NCBI GenBank assembly: GCA_003415625.1
Contig: PYIU01000010.1
Span: 2,292,501 to 2,356,500, forward strand
Direction of reading: 5' to 3'
DNA: 64,000 bases
From: Aquanectria penicillioides
Taxonomy: Eukaryota > Ascomycota > Sordariomycetes > Hypocreales > Nectriaceae
A program made the position numbers and the translations under genes. Positions 1-9,851 of the stretch are shown piece by piece (position 1 is the stretch's first letter; every line of letters begins with the position of its first letter). The notes beneath the pieces are model-generated. The model searched no databases, was not told where the DNA came from, and saw only the letters and a list, made by a program, of their open reading frames with translations.

Positions 1-286
1 GGTTCGGCTCCCATGAGTATTGGTAGTTGTGACTAGGAATATCACATCCACAGCCGGGGTATTGATTCTCCAGCCACGTACCTCCTACTGCATCATTTTT
101 CTCAAAGATCTGGAGAGACACATTCTTCATGTGATCTTTGACGTTTTTGGCAATGTTCAAACCACTTGCGCCCGCACCGATTGTAATGACCCGGATAGGC
201 CTCGCGGATCCGAGTGGCTCTTCCACAACCCGGTATCCATCGGAGCGGTTTGGAGCATCGCTTTCAGACATCGTTTTTGACGGCAT
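1..286 (-). CDS. FAD-dependent monooxygenase, Baeyer-Villiger type (N-terminus only)
   Basis: The first 95 codons of a flavoprotein monooxygenase run off the left edge of the window. The start ATG is on the minus strand at 286. After a short polar leader the protein shows the dinucleotide-binding fingerprint VITIGAGASGLNIAKN (around residues 32-47), an acidic residue ending the second beta strand, then GGTWLENQYPGCGCDIPSHN, the FAD-contacting stretch that Baeyer-Villiger and related N-hydroxylating flavoproteins share. Family members insert one oxygen atom next to a ketone using NADPH, FAD and O2. The Baeyer-Villiger fingerprint itself and the NADPH domain would lie outside the window, so the substrate cannot be guessed and related FMO-like enzymes are not excluded. 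It is divergent from the DUF1349 gene and may belong to the metabolic group that follows. Confidence 0.85.
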   Translation of the reverse strand, partial: MPSKTMSESDAPNRSDGYRVVEEPLGSARPIRVITIGAGASGLNIAKNVKDHMKNVSLQIFEKNDAVGGTWLENQYPGCGCDIPSHNYQYSWEPN

Positions 287-758
287 GGTTATTTCGTGTC
301 TTTGGTCTGCATCAAGCACGATCGATTTGGGTTCTGTTCGCTTCGTTGCTGTCTTTTAGTGGTTATTGCAACCTCGCTAATCCGACACATGAGACTCGGC
401 TTTTGACTTGGTCAATCGATTGCGGGCACCACGGCCAACAGGAAAATTGATTATGCATGATTGCATCTGATCGTCTTCAAGTATCGGGCGACGCATCATC
501 AGTAATCTAGGCGATTGATACAGTATATAGGATCTTGTGATTGGCCCATAACGCCGAAATCAGCCCCATTTTACATCGCCGAGAAAAAGTGTTTAGAAAA
601 GGGAAAATTAAACGAGCCGAGAGATAGCGTTGTCGCACTATAGGGTAATTGGCTTTCCCGAGCGAACACATTACATGGCTCCAAATATTGGCTTCATAGT
701 ATTTTGAATGTTGATGAATTCGCAATCAATCAGAAAAATATCTTTTGAGAAATTTAGT
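287..758. other. Divergent intergenic region
   Basis: This AT-rich gap separates the monooxygenase (leftward) from the DUF1349 gene (rightward) and should hold both promoters. Short frames here have no recognisable protein. An in-frame ATG at 708 could extend the DUF1349 protein by 17 residues. Confidence 0.5.
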
Positions 759-1451
759 ATGGAAGGTCAACCATTCCATTTCGTGAACCAACCGCAGCCA
801 AATTGGGCTGGTGAAACCTCAATCACTCCAACGTCATTTAGTCTGTTTGCACCACCGAAATCAGACATCTATGTGAGCCCAGGCCCACCACAGCTCTTCA
901 CCTACACGGCCCCAGCAGCGTGTAAACGAGTCAACACATTAGCCTTCATTCGTTCACAAGTTACTATCAGAGCAAAATGGGAGCATCAATTTGACCAAGG
1001 CGGCTTCATATTCACGATCCCAAGACTTGGGAATGTCGACCCGAATTCCGTCAACGCTAACACTGTCGACACACACCCTGCATGGATCAAGATCGGAATT
1101 GAAACAAATGACGGCTTGCCATGCATAAGTACAGTAGCTAGGTCTAAAAATGGATGGTGCGACTGGAGTTTGGTCCCGCTCACGAAGAGTAAATTGGGAG
1201 AGGAAGCGTCGGTCACAATCGAGTTGACCAGGCTCAAGAATGCCCTGATGGTATGGGTAGTGGAGGACAACAATAGCAAGGTGTTAATTCGGAAAGTTCC
1301 ATGGGTATTTTTGGATGATTTGGAACTGAGCAGTGATGCACTCGCCGGCGTCTACGCTGCACGACCTGACCCAGATGACAAGGCCATGGGCAAGGATCTG
1401 GAGGTTAAATTCTCTGATTTCTTCCTCGACGTTGAATCACATGGTAAATAG
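759..1451 (+). CDS. DUF1349 (Ree1-like, concanavalin-like fold) protein
   Basis: Intronless frame of 230 codons. It resembles the DUF1349 family, whose fungal members include yeast Ree1; these are small beta-sandwich proteins of unknown enzymatic role, around 200-230 aa. Visible family features are the early Trp in QPQPNWAGE, the SLFAPPKSDIYVSPG stretch, a central VTIRAKWEHQFDQGGF strand pair, and the WIKIGIE..NDGLPCISTV and WCDWSLVPL strands, ending in FSDFFLDVE. I chose the ATG at 759 because homologous sequence begins right after it; the upstream in-frame ATG at 708 would only add a poorly conserved leader. No signal peptide or membrane segment is seen, so a cytosolic protein is expected. 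Function is unknown. Confidence 0.8.
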   Translation: MEGQPFHFVNQPQPNWAGETSITPTSFSLFAPPKSDIYVSPGPPQLFTYTAPAACKRVNTLAFIRSQVTIRAKWEHQFDQGGFIFTIPRLGNVDPNSVNANTVDTHPAWIKIGIETNDGLPCISTVARSKNGWCDWSLVPLTKSKLGEEASVTIELTRLKNALMVWVVEDNNSKVLIRKVPWVFLDDLELSSDALAGVYAARPDPDDKAMGKDLEVKFSDFFLDVESHGK

Positions 1452-1670
1452 TACAACCAAGCTGGCGGGTGTGATGGAATCCAGAAGTAATGATACCATC
1501 AACAAAATTTAGAAATGAATAAACGATGTATGTACCTTTGCTCGCAAGGGGGTTTTGCACGCGTTGTTGATATTCATGTCAAGAATGACTCGATTAATTC
1601 TCCTAGTTCTCTAGTTCTTCCCCTATCCATTACGGAATCTTAATCCCAGATTATGGCTAAACTTTATATA

Positions 1671-2725
1671 TTACATCTGCTGATCCAGCATGCTTCCGAC
1701 AGTTTCCTCGATACTTCTCCAGGTAATATGAAGATCCTGCTCTGCTCGCTTGGTATCAGGCCTCAGACCTTCATCAAAAGGACCAGAAACCTGGAGGGGG
1801 AATGCCGGATAGTTCTTTCGTACAAAGTCTGCCAGATCACCCCAGTCAAAGGGCTTGCCACAGAGAATAAATTCTGTCACGTTATTGCTCTCATCTAGTG
1901 TGGCATCTAGGACTCGGATGTGCGCAAGCGCGACGTCACGAACATCAACAACGGAGCTGAGCATCAACGGCTTTGGAGACATCAATGACCCTGTCATGAG
2001 AGCATTGATGCTACCTTGACTAGGCGCTTTGCCATTCTGGGTCAGATCAGTGCCTACAACAAAAGAGGGATGAAGCGTGATGAGCTTGTAGTGCGGCGTA
2101 TTCTGTCCGATCCAGTTCAAAGTCTCGCGATGGGCCATAATCTTCGATCCTTGATACTTCATAGCCTCAACGGCAAAGCTGTCGCCATCTGGGAAGGACA
2201 TATCTGGGTCCATGGAAATGGAAAGGTTGGAATGCTCTAAAGAATAGGTTAGCATGGGAACTTAGTGGATGTTTTATTGGCTTTGTATAACATGCCGGTC
2301 ACCTCGAGCCCCGGGGTGCTTAAACCATCAAGGGGCATCAAAGCGAGGATGGATGACATTACGACGACTCTCTTGATTGACGGAACCGCTGTAGCTGCAT
2401 TCAACACAGCCTTGGTGGCAAGGACAGCAGGCTCCATGTACTCGGTTTTGAAGTCTGTGCCCGCTCCTGGCATTGGGGAGGCAAGGTGGAAGACATAGTC
2501 ACTGTCTTTGATGGCACTCTGGAGATCTGCAACATTGGTGAGGTCGGAGATACGAACAATCTCCAGCTTATTGAGATGCTTTGAGTAGCGAGACTTTAAT
2601 TGTTCGATTTGAGACTCTTTACGAACGCTCAGTCGAACACGGTGTCCGGACTGAAGAGCCAGAGCTGCGACTTGGGAGCCAATGAAGCCAGTGGCACCAG
2701 TGATGAAAATGCGAGAGGAGGGCAT
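1671..2725 (-). CDS. NAD(P)-dependent epimerase/reductase, dihydroflavonol-4-reductase-like
   Basis: Two exons (2303-2725 and 1671-2234) give 328 aa; the intron 2235-2302 has a GTGACC donor and a GCTAAC branch, and joining keeps frame as TPGLE-HSNL. It belongs to the extended short-chain dehydrogenase group: the N-terminus has FITGATGFIGSQVAALAL, the glycine-rich NADPH loop, and the basic residues after it (RLSVRKE) fit NADP. Further on are VFHLASPMPG, VVVMSSILA and the catalytic Tyr-Lys pair in YQGSKIMAHRE, followed by LITLHPSFVVG and VDVRDVALAH, all as in dihydroflavonol, cinnamoyl-CoA and methylglyoxal (Gre2-type) reductases. Such enzymes reduce a carbonyl to an alcohol with NADPH; the substrate cannot be read from sequence. 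It is divergent from the tautomerase gene, with a shared upstream region. Confidence 0.88.
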
Positions 2726-3414
2726 TTTGAATGCAAGAGTGTAGATGTTTGAGTTTTTGAGTGCTTGTGTCCTGAGTATGTTTTGCTTGGATGAAAGAAT
2801 TGTACTAGAATGGACATTAGATGAAAAGATTCTTCCTTATATACTATTGAATCTACCAAATTCATTATGGACAGTTGTCCGTTCCCGGTGGCGGACACGA
2901 TCTGGTCCTGCTTGCTAATCTAGATACCATCTCGAAACCCCCAACGTGCTTGGTCAATGCTAAATCGAGTTTCCGTGCAGCCTTCGTCCGCGCTGCAGCC
3001 ACAATGAGATCACTATTGTCTTACTATGCACGGTACCGCACTTTTATCCCTCAAGGTTGCGCAGCAGCGCCAATTAATCAGTTGGCCTTTGTCATGAAAC
3101 GGCGGAAAAACGGAACAAGCACGGGCTTGTTTTTAAGAGTCCCGACTATTTTCAGAGCACGAGGGGTATTTATGAGGGTTTCCTGGCTGTCGAGATTAGT
3201 GATCAGGTTGGGAAACCCCCACTTTGGCAGACGCATGGAGTCTACTCGCTTGGAAATAACACGGGAAAATTATGGTGGCTACCCGGCCTAGATTCAGCAT
3301 GTTTGGGGTAGGTATAAGTGTTATCGCATGAGCCTCTCTAGAGGGAATAGGCATTAAAATACCGGGTTTTTAACAGATTCTTTATATATCATCATTATCT
3401 TCTTCATCGTCACT
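2726..3414. other. Divergent intergenic region, reductase/tautomerase
   Basis: Shared upstream region of the reductase and the tautomerase genes. A 138-codon open stretch on the plus strand (2875-3291) has no family resemblance and is taken as chance. A TATATATC sequence lies about 30 bases before the tautomerase ATG. Confidence 0.5.
2836..2843 (-). promoter_or_regulatory. TATA box of the reductase gene
   Basis: TATATAAG on the minus strand, about 110 bases upstream of the reductase ATG at 2725. Position and match are good for a fungal core promoter, but no transcript start is known. Confidence 0.5.
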
Positions 3415-3861
3415 ATGCCTCTCTGGTTGATTTACCACCCACCTACCACCTTCGATACTGAGGAGTCAAAAAGAGACTTGGCTCGGGATGTAACAAACCT
3501 CTACACTTCCTTCCTCGGTCTCCCAGCATTTTACGTTGTTGTTCAATTTGTTCCGGTTTCCCCTTCTAATCAATATGTTGGAGCCGAGCACCGGGATGAC
3601 CCGTTCATCAGAATCACCATCGACCATGTCGCTGTGCACACAAATGAAAACGCCGAAGCACATCAACAACTCACAGACCATATTGATAAGGCCATTAAGC
3701 CCCATATCGAAGACCAGGAGTATGACTGGGAATATACAGTCAATGAGACTCCTAGGGGATTGTGGAAGATTAACGGACTGGTCCCTCCGCCTCACAGGAG
3801 TGAGCTTGAGCAAGTGTGGGTCCGCGAGAATAAAGCAATCAAATACGTGGATAAAAAATAG
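3415..3861 (+). CDS. Tautomerase, cis-CaaD-like (Tautomerase_3 family)
   Basis: Intronless, 148 aa, the usual length of fungal cis-3-chloroacrylic acid dehalogenase-like proteins. The sequence starts MPLWLIYHPPTTF, so removal of Met leaves the N-terminal proline that acts as the catalytic base in this superfamily. The middle has FVVVQFVP-like strand text (FYVVVQFVPVSP) and FIRITIDHVAVH, with an Arg in the place where family members bind the carboxylate; the end has the family pattern TPRGLWKINGLVPPP. Relatives interconvert enol and keto acids or hydrate halo-acrylates. Here a role as isomerase or hydratase in degradation of a small carboxylic acid, working with the neighbouring reductase and monooxygenase, is inference. 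Confidence 0.8.
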   Translation: MPLWLIYHPPTTFDTEESKRDLARDVTNLYTSFLGLPAFYVVVQFVPVSPSNQYVGAEHRDDPFIRITIDHVAVHTNENAEAHQQLTDHIDKAIKPHIEDQEYDWEYTVNETPRGLWKINGLVPPPHRSELEQVWVRENKAIKYVDKK

Positions 3862-4020
3862 CGAGGATAAATCTACTGGCGGAAGAGGGTGATGTCCCTT
3901 CATTCAATGATCCTTGAAGTCGAACGAGCAATTTGGATTTGGGTACCATAGACAGCCATCTGGGCATATTACGCAAGACCAGAAACGCAATCTGAACGAA
4001 CGATTACCCTGGTCTTCGAC

Positions 4021-5272
4021 TCAAACATAATGCTTCAATAAAAATGCATCTAGTCTTGCCAACCCTTCCTTCAGCACACTTGTCGCACAAACGTAACCAA
4101 TCCGTACAAATCCAGCAAAGTCTTCTCCATTGCCAAAGCATCTTTGTCCGGGACAAAAGAAAACCTGACCACTGCCAATAGCGTCCTCACAGAATTGCAC
4201 ATCATCGACTGCTGCTCCCTTATGTGAAAATTGGATGAATGCAGTGGTGCCTGCTACGGGCTTGACCCAGTGGCAAATTGTGCGGTGCTTTTGGACAAAT
4301 GCCTCTAGCAAACCAAGGTTTGTTCTCGCAATTTCCACATTTCTCTTCAATAGTGGAACACGGACTCTGTCAGAGAGCGCGTAAGCTGCGATGTGATCAT
4401 CGATCTGCGACACGCTGATGGTGGTGTAATGCCGCGAGGATTCGATAGCTTCAAGGATGGACTTGTCTTTTGACGCAATCCATCCAATACGAACACCAGC
4501 CATTCCGAATGCCTTGGACATGGAACCAGTAACAATCGCTTTGTCATACCCTAGTGCTGCGACAGAAGGTGGGATGTCGGCACCGTCTTCAAAGAGGTCT
4601 TGATAAAGAGGACGGTAAACTTCGTCGGATAGAAGTATCAAGTCGTTCTTTCGAGCAAACTCGACAATCTCTTTAAGAATACTGGTGGAAATGGAAGACC
4701 CGGTGGGATTGTTGGGATTGTTGATGATAATCATCTGCATAATGGTTAGGAGCGTTTCAATGGCCGTGTCTAGATAATACCTTGGTGTTAGCCTGCAGAA
4801 GGCCATCAAGTTCAGAAACGTCGGGGATGAATTGATTTTCCTCCTTTAGTCTCCACAACGATACTTCAGCTCCAATTGTTGCTGGAATGGTGTAGAGCTG
4901 CTGATATGTTGGATATACGCAGATGACGTGGTCGCTGGGATTGACAAGAGTGTACAACGCACCAAAGTTTGCTGCAATAGCTCCCTGGGTCACCAAAATA
5001 TCATCTGAACTCAGAATATTGGATTGATTCAGCGGATGCTCTCCACAAATCCTAGCGATTGCTTGACGAAGCTTTTGCGATCCACGAGGATCCCCATAGT
5101 TAAGGGGGGAGGGGAAGTCAAGAGGGTTTCCCGTATTCTCCTCGGCTGACAGAGAAACCAATTCTTTCAATGCTACCGGGGACGCGCACGTGGATGCAAT
5201 ATCTACAACACCTGGGATGAAGAGATGTTCGTCGATCCATTTTTCCACCTCGAATGTTGGAATATGAACCAT
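4021..5272 (-). CDS. PLP-dependent aminotransferase, class I/II
   Basis: Two exons (4781-5272 and 4021-4734), 401 aa. The 46-bp intron 4735-4780 has a GTATTA donor, a CTAAC branch and a CAG acceptor; the join reads NTK-MIIINNPNNPTG in frame. I chose the ATG at 5272 (MVHIPTFEVE); the frame upstream has no earlier ATG. Fold type I landmarks are all present: LNYGDPRGSQKLRQAI, NNPNNPTG (cofactor-binding Asn), LSDEVYRPL (Asp and Tyr that hold PLP), GSMSKAFGMAGVRIGW with the Schiff-base Lys, and a C-terminal FVRIGYV Arg for the substrate carboxylate. The enzyme should move an amino group between an amino acid and a keto acid, or carry out a related beta-replacement or cyclisation; capreomycidine-synthase-like proteins have this look, but I cannot confirm that. 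No targeting signal is seen. Confidence 0.88.
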
Positions 5273-5847
5273 GATTGTGGCAGAGAGGAAGTTCAACGTG
5301 GAGATTTGTCAGCGATGAAGATGATGGAACTCATGAAGTGATTCTTGATTTCTGGGGTAAAAATGAGATTATTTATAGACAGATAATTTGACAATGAGTC
5401 GATTGATGATGATGACTATGAAATTCTTCGACTCGTAGGACAAGAGCAGCATCGGAGTCACACAGAGTTTACTCCGGGTGTGTCAGATTCAAGGCGTGGG
5501 TGGGGCATTTTCGTGGATCCGACTATGTTAGGACCCCACAAGCACCATCTGCCAAAGTTGGAAAATTGCGAAATTGCTCTACATTTTTCATGCATGTGTA
5601 TTTGTATTGATGAGTAAGAAAGTTTCTGCGTTGGAACTTTGACCTATATCACATCAAATCATTCATATTCTAGAGCAATCCAACATTGGAACACTCACAT
5701 TGCAACAAGGAGGCATCGGTGATTGCGTAATCCATAGATGAGATGATCTTTGATATCACGGCTAGTTTGGTTACTTTTGATTTTAACAGTAAGCCCTCCT
5801 TGAGTTTTGCGACGGTAGATACAAGAAGCTCGTGACAGGTAAATGGT
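5273..5847. other. Intergenic, aminotransferase promoter and regulator 3' end
   Basis: Holds the aminotransferase upstream region and the 3' flank of the Zn2Cys6 regulator, which lies on the same strand. A short frame crossing 5670-5993 is an out-of-frame reading of the regulator's last exon. Nothing else is seen. Confidence 0.5.
5371..5377 (-). promoter_or_regulatory. TATA box of the aminotransferase gene
   Basis: TATAAAT on the minus strand about 100 bases upstream of the aminotransferase ATG. Confidence 0.5.
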
Positions 5848-8107
5848 TCATGGACACCCAACATCTGGAAAGAAATCTGCACCGCTGTGACCATTTCCAA
5901 CCAGGAATGGATGCTCTGCAAGTGCCATCCAAAAATCGACCTCAAATTCTTGAATATTGTTATTCTCCCACGGGTTCCATCCCTCATTACCACCTGAAAT
6001 CATGCTTTGTGTGGACCAATTGCCCGTAGCCGGCAAAGTTGACGACATTGCCGTTTTATCTGGGAGAAGACGGTTGAGAAGACTCTTTATTGTTTGAGTG
6101 GCGCCAGACAACAGGCCATAGTTTGCATCATTGACAGAAACCAACGTGCCTACCTCAATCTCTGCGACTAGGATATTTAGATTCTGAACAATCTTACCCA
6201 GGGCGGGCTGATCCAAGCTTGAAAGTTGCGACTGATTCAAAAGCGCCAGGCAGATGACTCCCGCTGCGGCTAATCCGTAGTAGGAAACCTAGATGTGAGC
6301 GGTTAGCCATGAACTCTTAAAACAGGCAAGTAACGTGCTTTCCAGCATAGAGATATACTAGAATCTACAATCCGATCCTTCATCATAACTGCCTCCGCGA
6401 TTAAGTTTAGCATGTCTGCTGAAACGCGAAGCAGAGGCACATCGGGCTCCGATAAGCGAGAGACGAGTGCTAGGCGACTCATAAATACAACATGCAGGTA
6501 ATTTATCTTGACACAAACCATGATGTCTAACTCGACAGGACTTTGCTCATACAACTTGAGAGGCTTCTCAATGCGAATTTCAGGAGAAAAGGCATTCCAG
6601 AATGTCTCGGCGCTGGCTTGGATTGCACTGTAATAGTCAGTAGATGTAATTTTCTAATGAGAGAGTTTGTGTTCATACTTGGCCCTAATATACGTGTCTT
6701 CGTTGGCCTTTTGTGCCAAGAGGTCTAGAACTTCCTCCTTCATGACTGCAAAAATTGTAGCCAAATGGATATCAGTCCTGTTGTTAAGGTGCTTCGTTGA
6801 CTGCCACTCCTCCGGAAAATACAATGGAGGCTGCGGTCCCACTACATGTATTCCTTGTAGTCGAAAGTTGCAGTTCTTCCGATGGAGTCGAGGGGGACGG
6901 CCTAAAAAAATCGAGATGTTCTTGTCTGCCGCGTAAGCCAAGGCAAACGCATCTCGTCGAAGGTCTGCAAGCACTGTTGGGATCGTGGAAATACCCTCAG
7001 TCTTTTGATGATAGCCGAGAGCAAAGAATGAACTGGTCACGTCTCCTAGTTTTCTCCATGACCTGAAACCTAGGTGAAAACGTTAAAATGTGGTAGAACA
7101 ATTTATCTGGGGACCTACTCTGGTCTCCATCAACTAGTGAATGAAGGAGGAAGTTTTCATACTGGAGCAAGAGCTGGAGGTCATTTAGGCAGTCCAACGA
7201 AAAGCATATATCTAGGCAACGGTCTGAGTAATGCATGGTAAGTTTTCTTAGGTTGCGCAGTTCTTGTTGCCTGTGGTATGGAGGCTCAGCCAGCCTCCGT
7301 GCCATGGTCGCGCGAGAGACGGCCGTGAAGAAGAGGCCGAGAGTCTCCCAACGGGCATTTTGATGGCAGAATCGTGAGCACAGGTCATCGAGATCGATAG
7401 CCCCATCTCCAAAAGGAGCACACGAGTGTGAAAATAGGTCTCGTGCCACTTCTGTGGCGCTGTTGGACCTCACGTTGAGATTTTCGAAAAGCGATTCTGC
7501 GGTGATTGTTATTTGTTGGGTGAATAATCCGGAGAGGCAAAGATTCCCTCCGCTGGCCACCCATGCGTTGATGAACCTTACACAGGCTGGTATTGGAGCT
7601 GCATGACGGATTTGTAAAAGGAATTGGGCTCCTTCTGAAACTTGAGAGTCGGGAAGTCTGTGGAGGGAGGGGATGTTGTCATTAAACCCCGTGTTGGTGG
7701 GCGGTTGTTCGGTGCTTCTGGTATCCTCAGGGGGAAGATGATCGAACAAGGTTGTATGGCTGGAGTCACCCAAGTAACCTGGGTTCGGATACCGATGCAA
7801 AGTGGACAGAGATTCGGCGACGGCAATTTCTTGATGGAGGATATCATCCACAGGTTGGATTAGTTGACTACCCGGCTGTTAGCATTCAGCTGGGTTTGCA
7901 GAGTGAGTAGGCCATTTGCCTTGTTGATTCAGGTAAGGTGGCATTGCTTGACCTCTTTTTGGACTTCTTGAATGGCTTGAGTCGATATGAACAACTCGCA
8001 AGCTGATTGCGCTCGCGACACCGAGAACAAATTGGCCGGGTGTGGTCACAGGCGAGCTTTGCAGATCTGCAAGGATCGCAAGCCGGCAACTTTCGTGTCT
8101 TGGGCAT
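5848..8107 (-). CDS. Zn2Cys6 fungal transcription factor
   Basis: Five exons (7953-8107, 7119-7867, 6679-7069, 6369-6627, 5848-6288) give 664 aa in one consistent frame. The introns are 85, 49, 51, 80 and carry GT..AG ends; the 7868-7952 intron has a GCTAAC branch. The N-terminus has the zinc cluster with Cys at 10, 13, 20, 27, 30 and 39 (spacing 2-6-6-2-8), followed by a basic linker RLKPFKKSKK. The middle domain is the fungal-specific type: splicing restores SFRSWRKLGDVTSSFFALG, then ADKNISIFLGRPPRLHRKNC, and the end has EFEVDFWMALAEHPFL. It should bind CGG half-sites as a dimer and act in the nucleus. Sitting next to the aminotransferase, tautomerase and reductase, it is a candidate regulator of that group. 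The fourth intron (GTAGAT donor) is the least certain. Confidence 0.85.
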
Positions 8108-8874
8108 GTTTCCCACCTCGGAAAGTGAGCCGATCCGGTATTGATCAATACCTTATTGTCTTTACGGGGCAATACAAGGACAAGAAGTCAACTGAGGCTT
8201 GGAAGAGCAGCAGAATTTCTTGAAGCTCGGCGTCATCTAGCTCCGAAGGTGGGGTTAGAGATTAGATAGTATTCTTTCGGGAAAGCTGGTCTCTGTCTCT
8301 CTGGTCGATGCTCCATCTCCCCTTCGCCTGGACGGTGTCTTTCGATCCCATGGCTACAAAGCCGAGCTCAGGAGCATTGGGTGATCAGATTTCCCGAATT
8401 CTTTTTGTCGATGCCACAGATAGGATCCATCTCAGCCGGATCACCAAGCTATCGGAGTAGCCGGCGTAGATGGCTTGGCTGCCCCGCTTCACTTTGTGGA
8501 TCTCATCACGCAGCTTCAGTCAGTGAGGGGTCGGAGTAGAGTGTCAACTACACCGACTTCTCCGACGCTTGCATGTTTCCCATGACGGCATCCTCTTGCA
8601 TCTGCTTCATGATTGGGCGGTTGGCTGCATTCCTTGAAGTTTCCAACATTATGCCCCACAGAAGCTGTTCCTTTGCGCCTTTCACATAATACGTTACCAC
8701 AGCCCCACAGTGAGAATTGTCGCTGTATTTAAAGGCTGCACGTTGCTGCTCGCATTCTGTCGTTGGATTTACTGTTGCAGTAATATCACCAATTAAGTCA
8801 AACATACCTTCATTCCTCGCTGCCGTACAGAGAAAAACAGAAACAAAGACTCAACGACGTCAATTGCACTCGCA
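8108..8874. other. Divergent intergenic region, regulator/GNAT
   Basis: Upstream DNA shared by the Zn2Cys6 gene and the GNAT gene. Short open stretches on both strands have no recognisable protein. Confidence 0.45.
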
Positions 8875-9481
8875 ATGGCTACGATTCGACATGCGCGCAA
8901 GGAGGGTAATAAGCATGCAAAAGCCTCATTCGACAAAGCCATGATAAGACGCTGACTGCCATCTAGATGCTCCGGCCATTCTCCAGTTGATCCAAGAACT
9001 TGCCGACTACGAGAAGGAGCCTGATTCAGTTAAGGCGACCGTCCAGAGCATCGAGAACACGATTGCCTTCGCACCTTCTGACGCCCCGGACGGCGAAGAC
9101 CTCACCGTCCCAAACACAGAGCCAACTTCACCGACTCGGCCTGCTCGATGCCTTCTCGTCATCTCGCCCGAGGGTGTCGCAGTTGGAATGGCCTTATACT
9201 TCTACAACTATAGCACATGGCGATCAAGTGCGGGAATCTACCTCGAGGATCTCTTCGTGCGACAGAGCGAGCGTGGCAAGGGTTACGGCAAGAAGCTCTT
9301 GAGTCTCTTGGCTAAGCAGGTCCTGGCACTGGAAGGCGGCCGTCTTGAGTGGGTGGTGCTCAAGTGGAATGAGCCTAGTATTAAGTTTTACCGAAGCATT
9401 GGTGCACAATCTATGGATGATTGGGTGGGAATGCGTGTGGATGGTGACAACCTACTGAAGCTAGCCAACATGGCGGATTAG
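8875..9481 (+). CDS. GNAT acetyltransferase, spermidine/spermine N-acetyltransferase-like
   Basis: Two exons (8875-8905 and 8967-9481), 181 aa. The 61-bp intron 8906-8966 has a GTAATA donor and a CTGAC branch; the join reads ATIRHARKE-DAPAILQLI in frame, which restores the typical first strand and helix of GNAT enzymes. The acetyl-CoA loop is RQSERGKGYGKKLL, preceded by the strand GIYLEDLFV and followed by LEWVVLKWNEPSIKFYRSIG. The YLEDL, WN and FY pattern is that of the SSAT/diamine acetyltransferase branch, suggesting acetyl transfer to a small amine; other amines or peptides are possible. An insert of about 30 residues rich in Pro, Thr and Asp sits between the first helix and the LLVISPEGVAVGMALYF strands, as in other fungal members. 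Confidence 0.85.
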
Positions 9482-9851
9482 AAGTCAAACAGAAGGTTAA
9501 GAAAAACAATTAGATATTAGCACAATGCCTACAGTTTGAAAGGGTGGTGTGATGGCTGCGTCATCTGAGTCAAAGGCCAACCAACACAGGGCGAGAAACT
9601 GTTAGCATCCATGGTATTTTCCACTTTTCATCCCCATGTAGGCATCAGCATACACTGAAAGCGTACCAGCATGGCTCTCACACCTTGATTAGCGAGCAAA
9701 CGTGAAGAAAATCTGCGGCACGCCTTCGCGTTGCACAATGGTGTGGGGTTCAAATTACAATTCCATCCGACTTGTCATACGACCACAATACTCAGCCCCG
9801 AGACTCACTCCTCCGTTTCCAACCCGCCTCACTTGAAGTTGACAAAATTAC
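9482..9851. other. Intergenic region
   Basis: Between the GNAT and the HET gene, both rightward. No gene or clear signal is seen. Confidence 0.4.

Noticed and set aside
2875..3291. 138-codon plus-strand frame between reductase and tautomerase
   Set aside because: No ATG-near promoter logic, basic random composition, and lies in the shared upstream region.
3466..3903. 145-codon minus-strand frame
   Set aside because: Antisense of the tautomerase gene, which has the family motifs.
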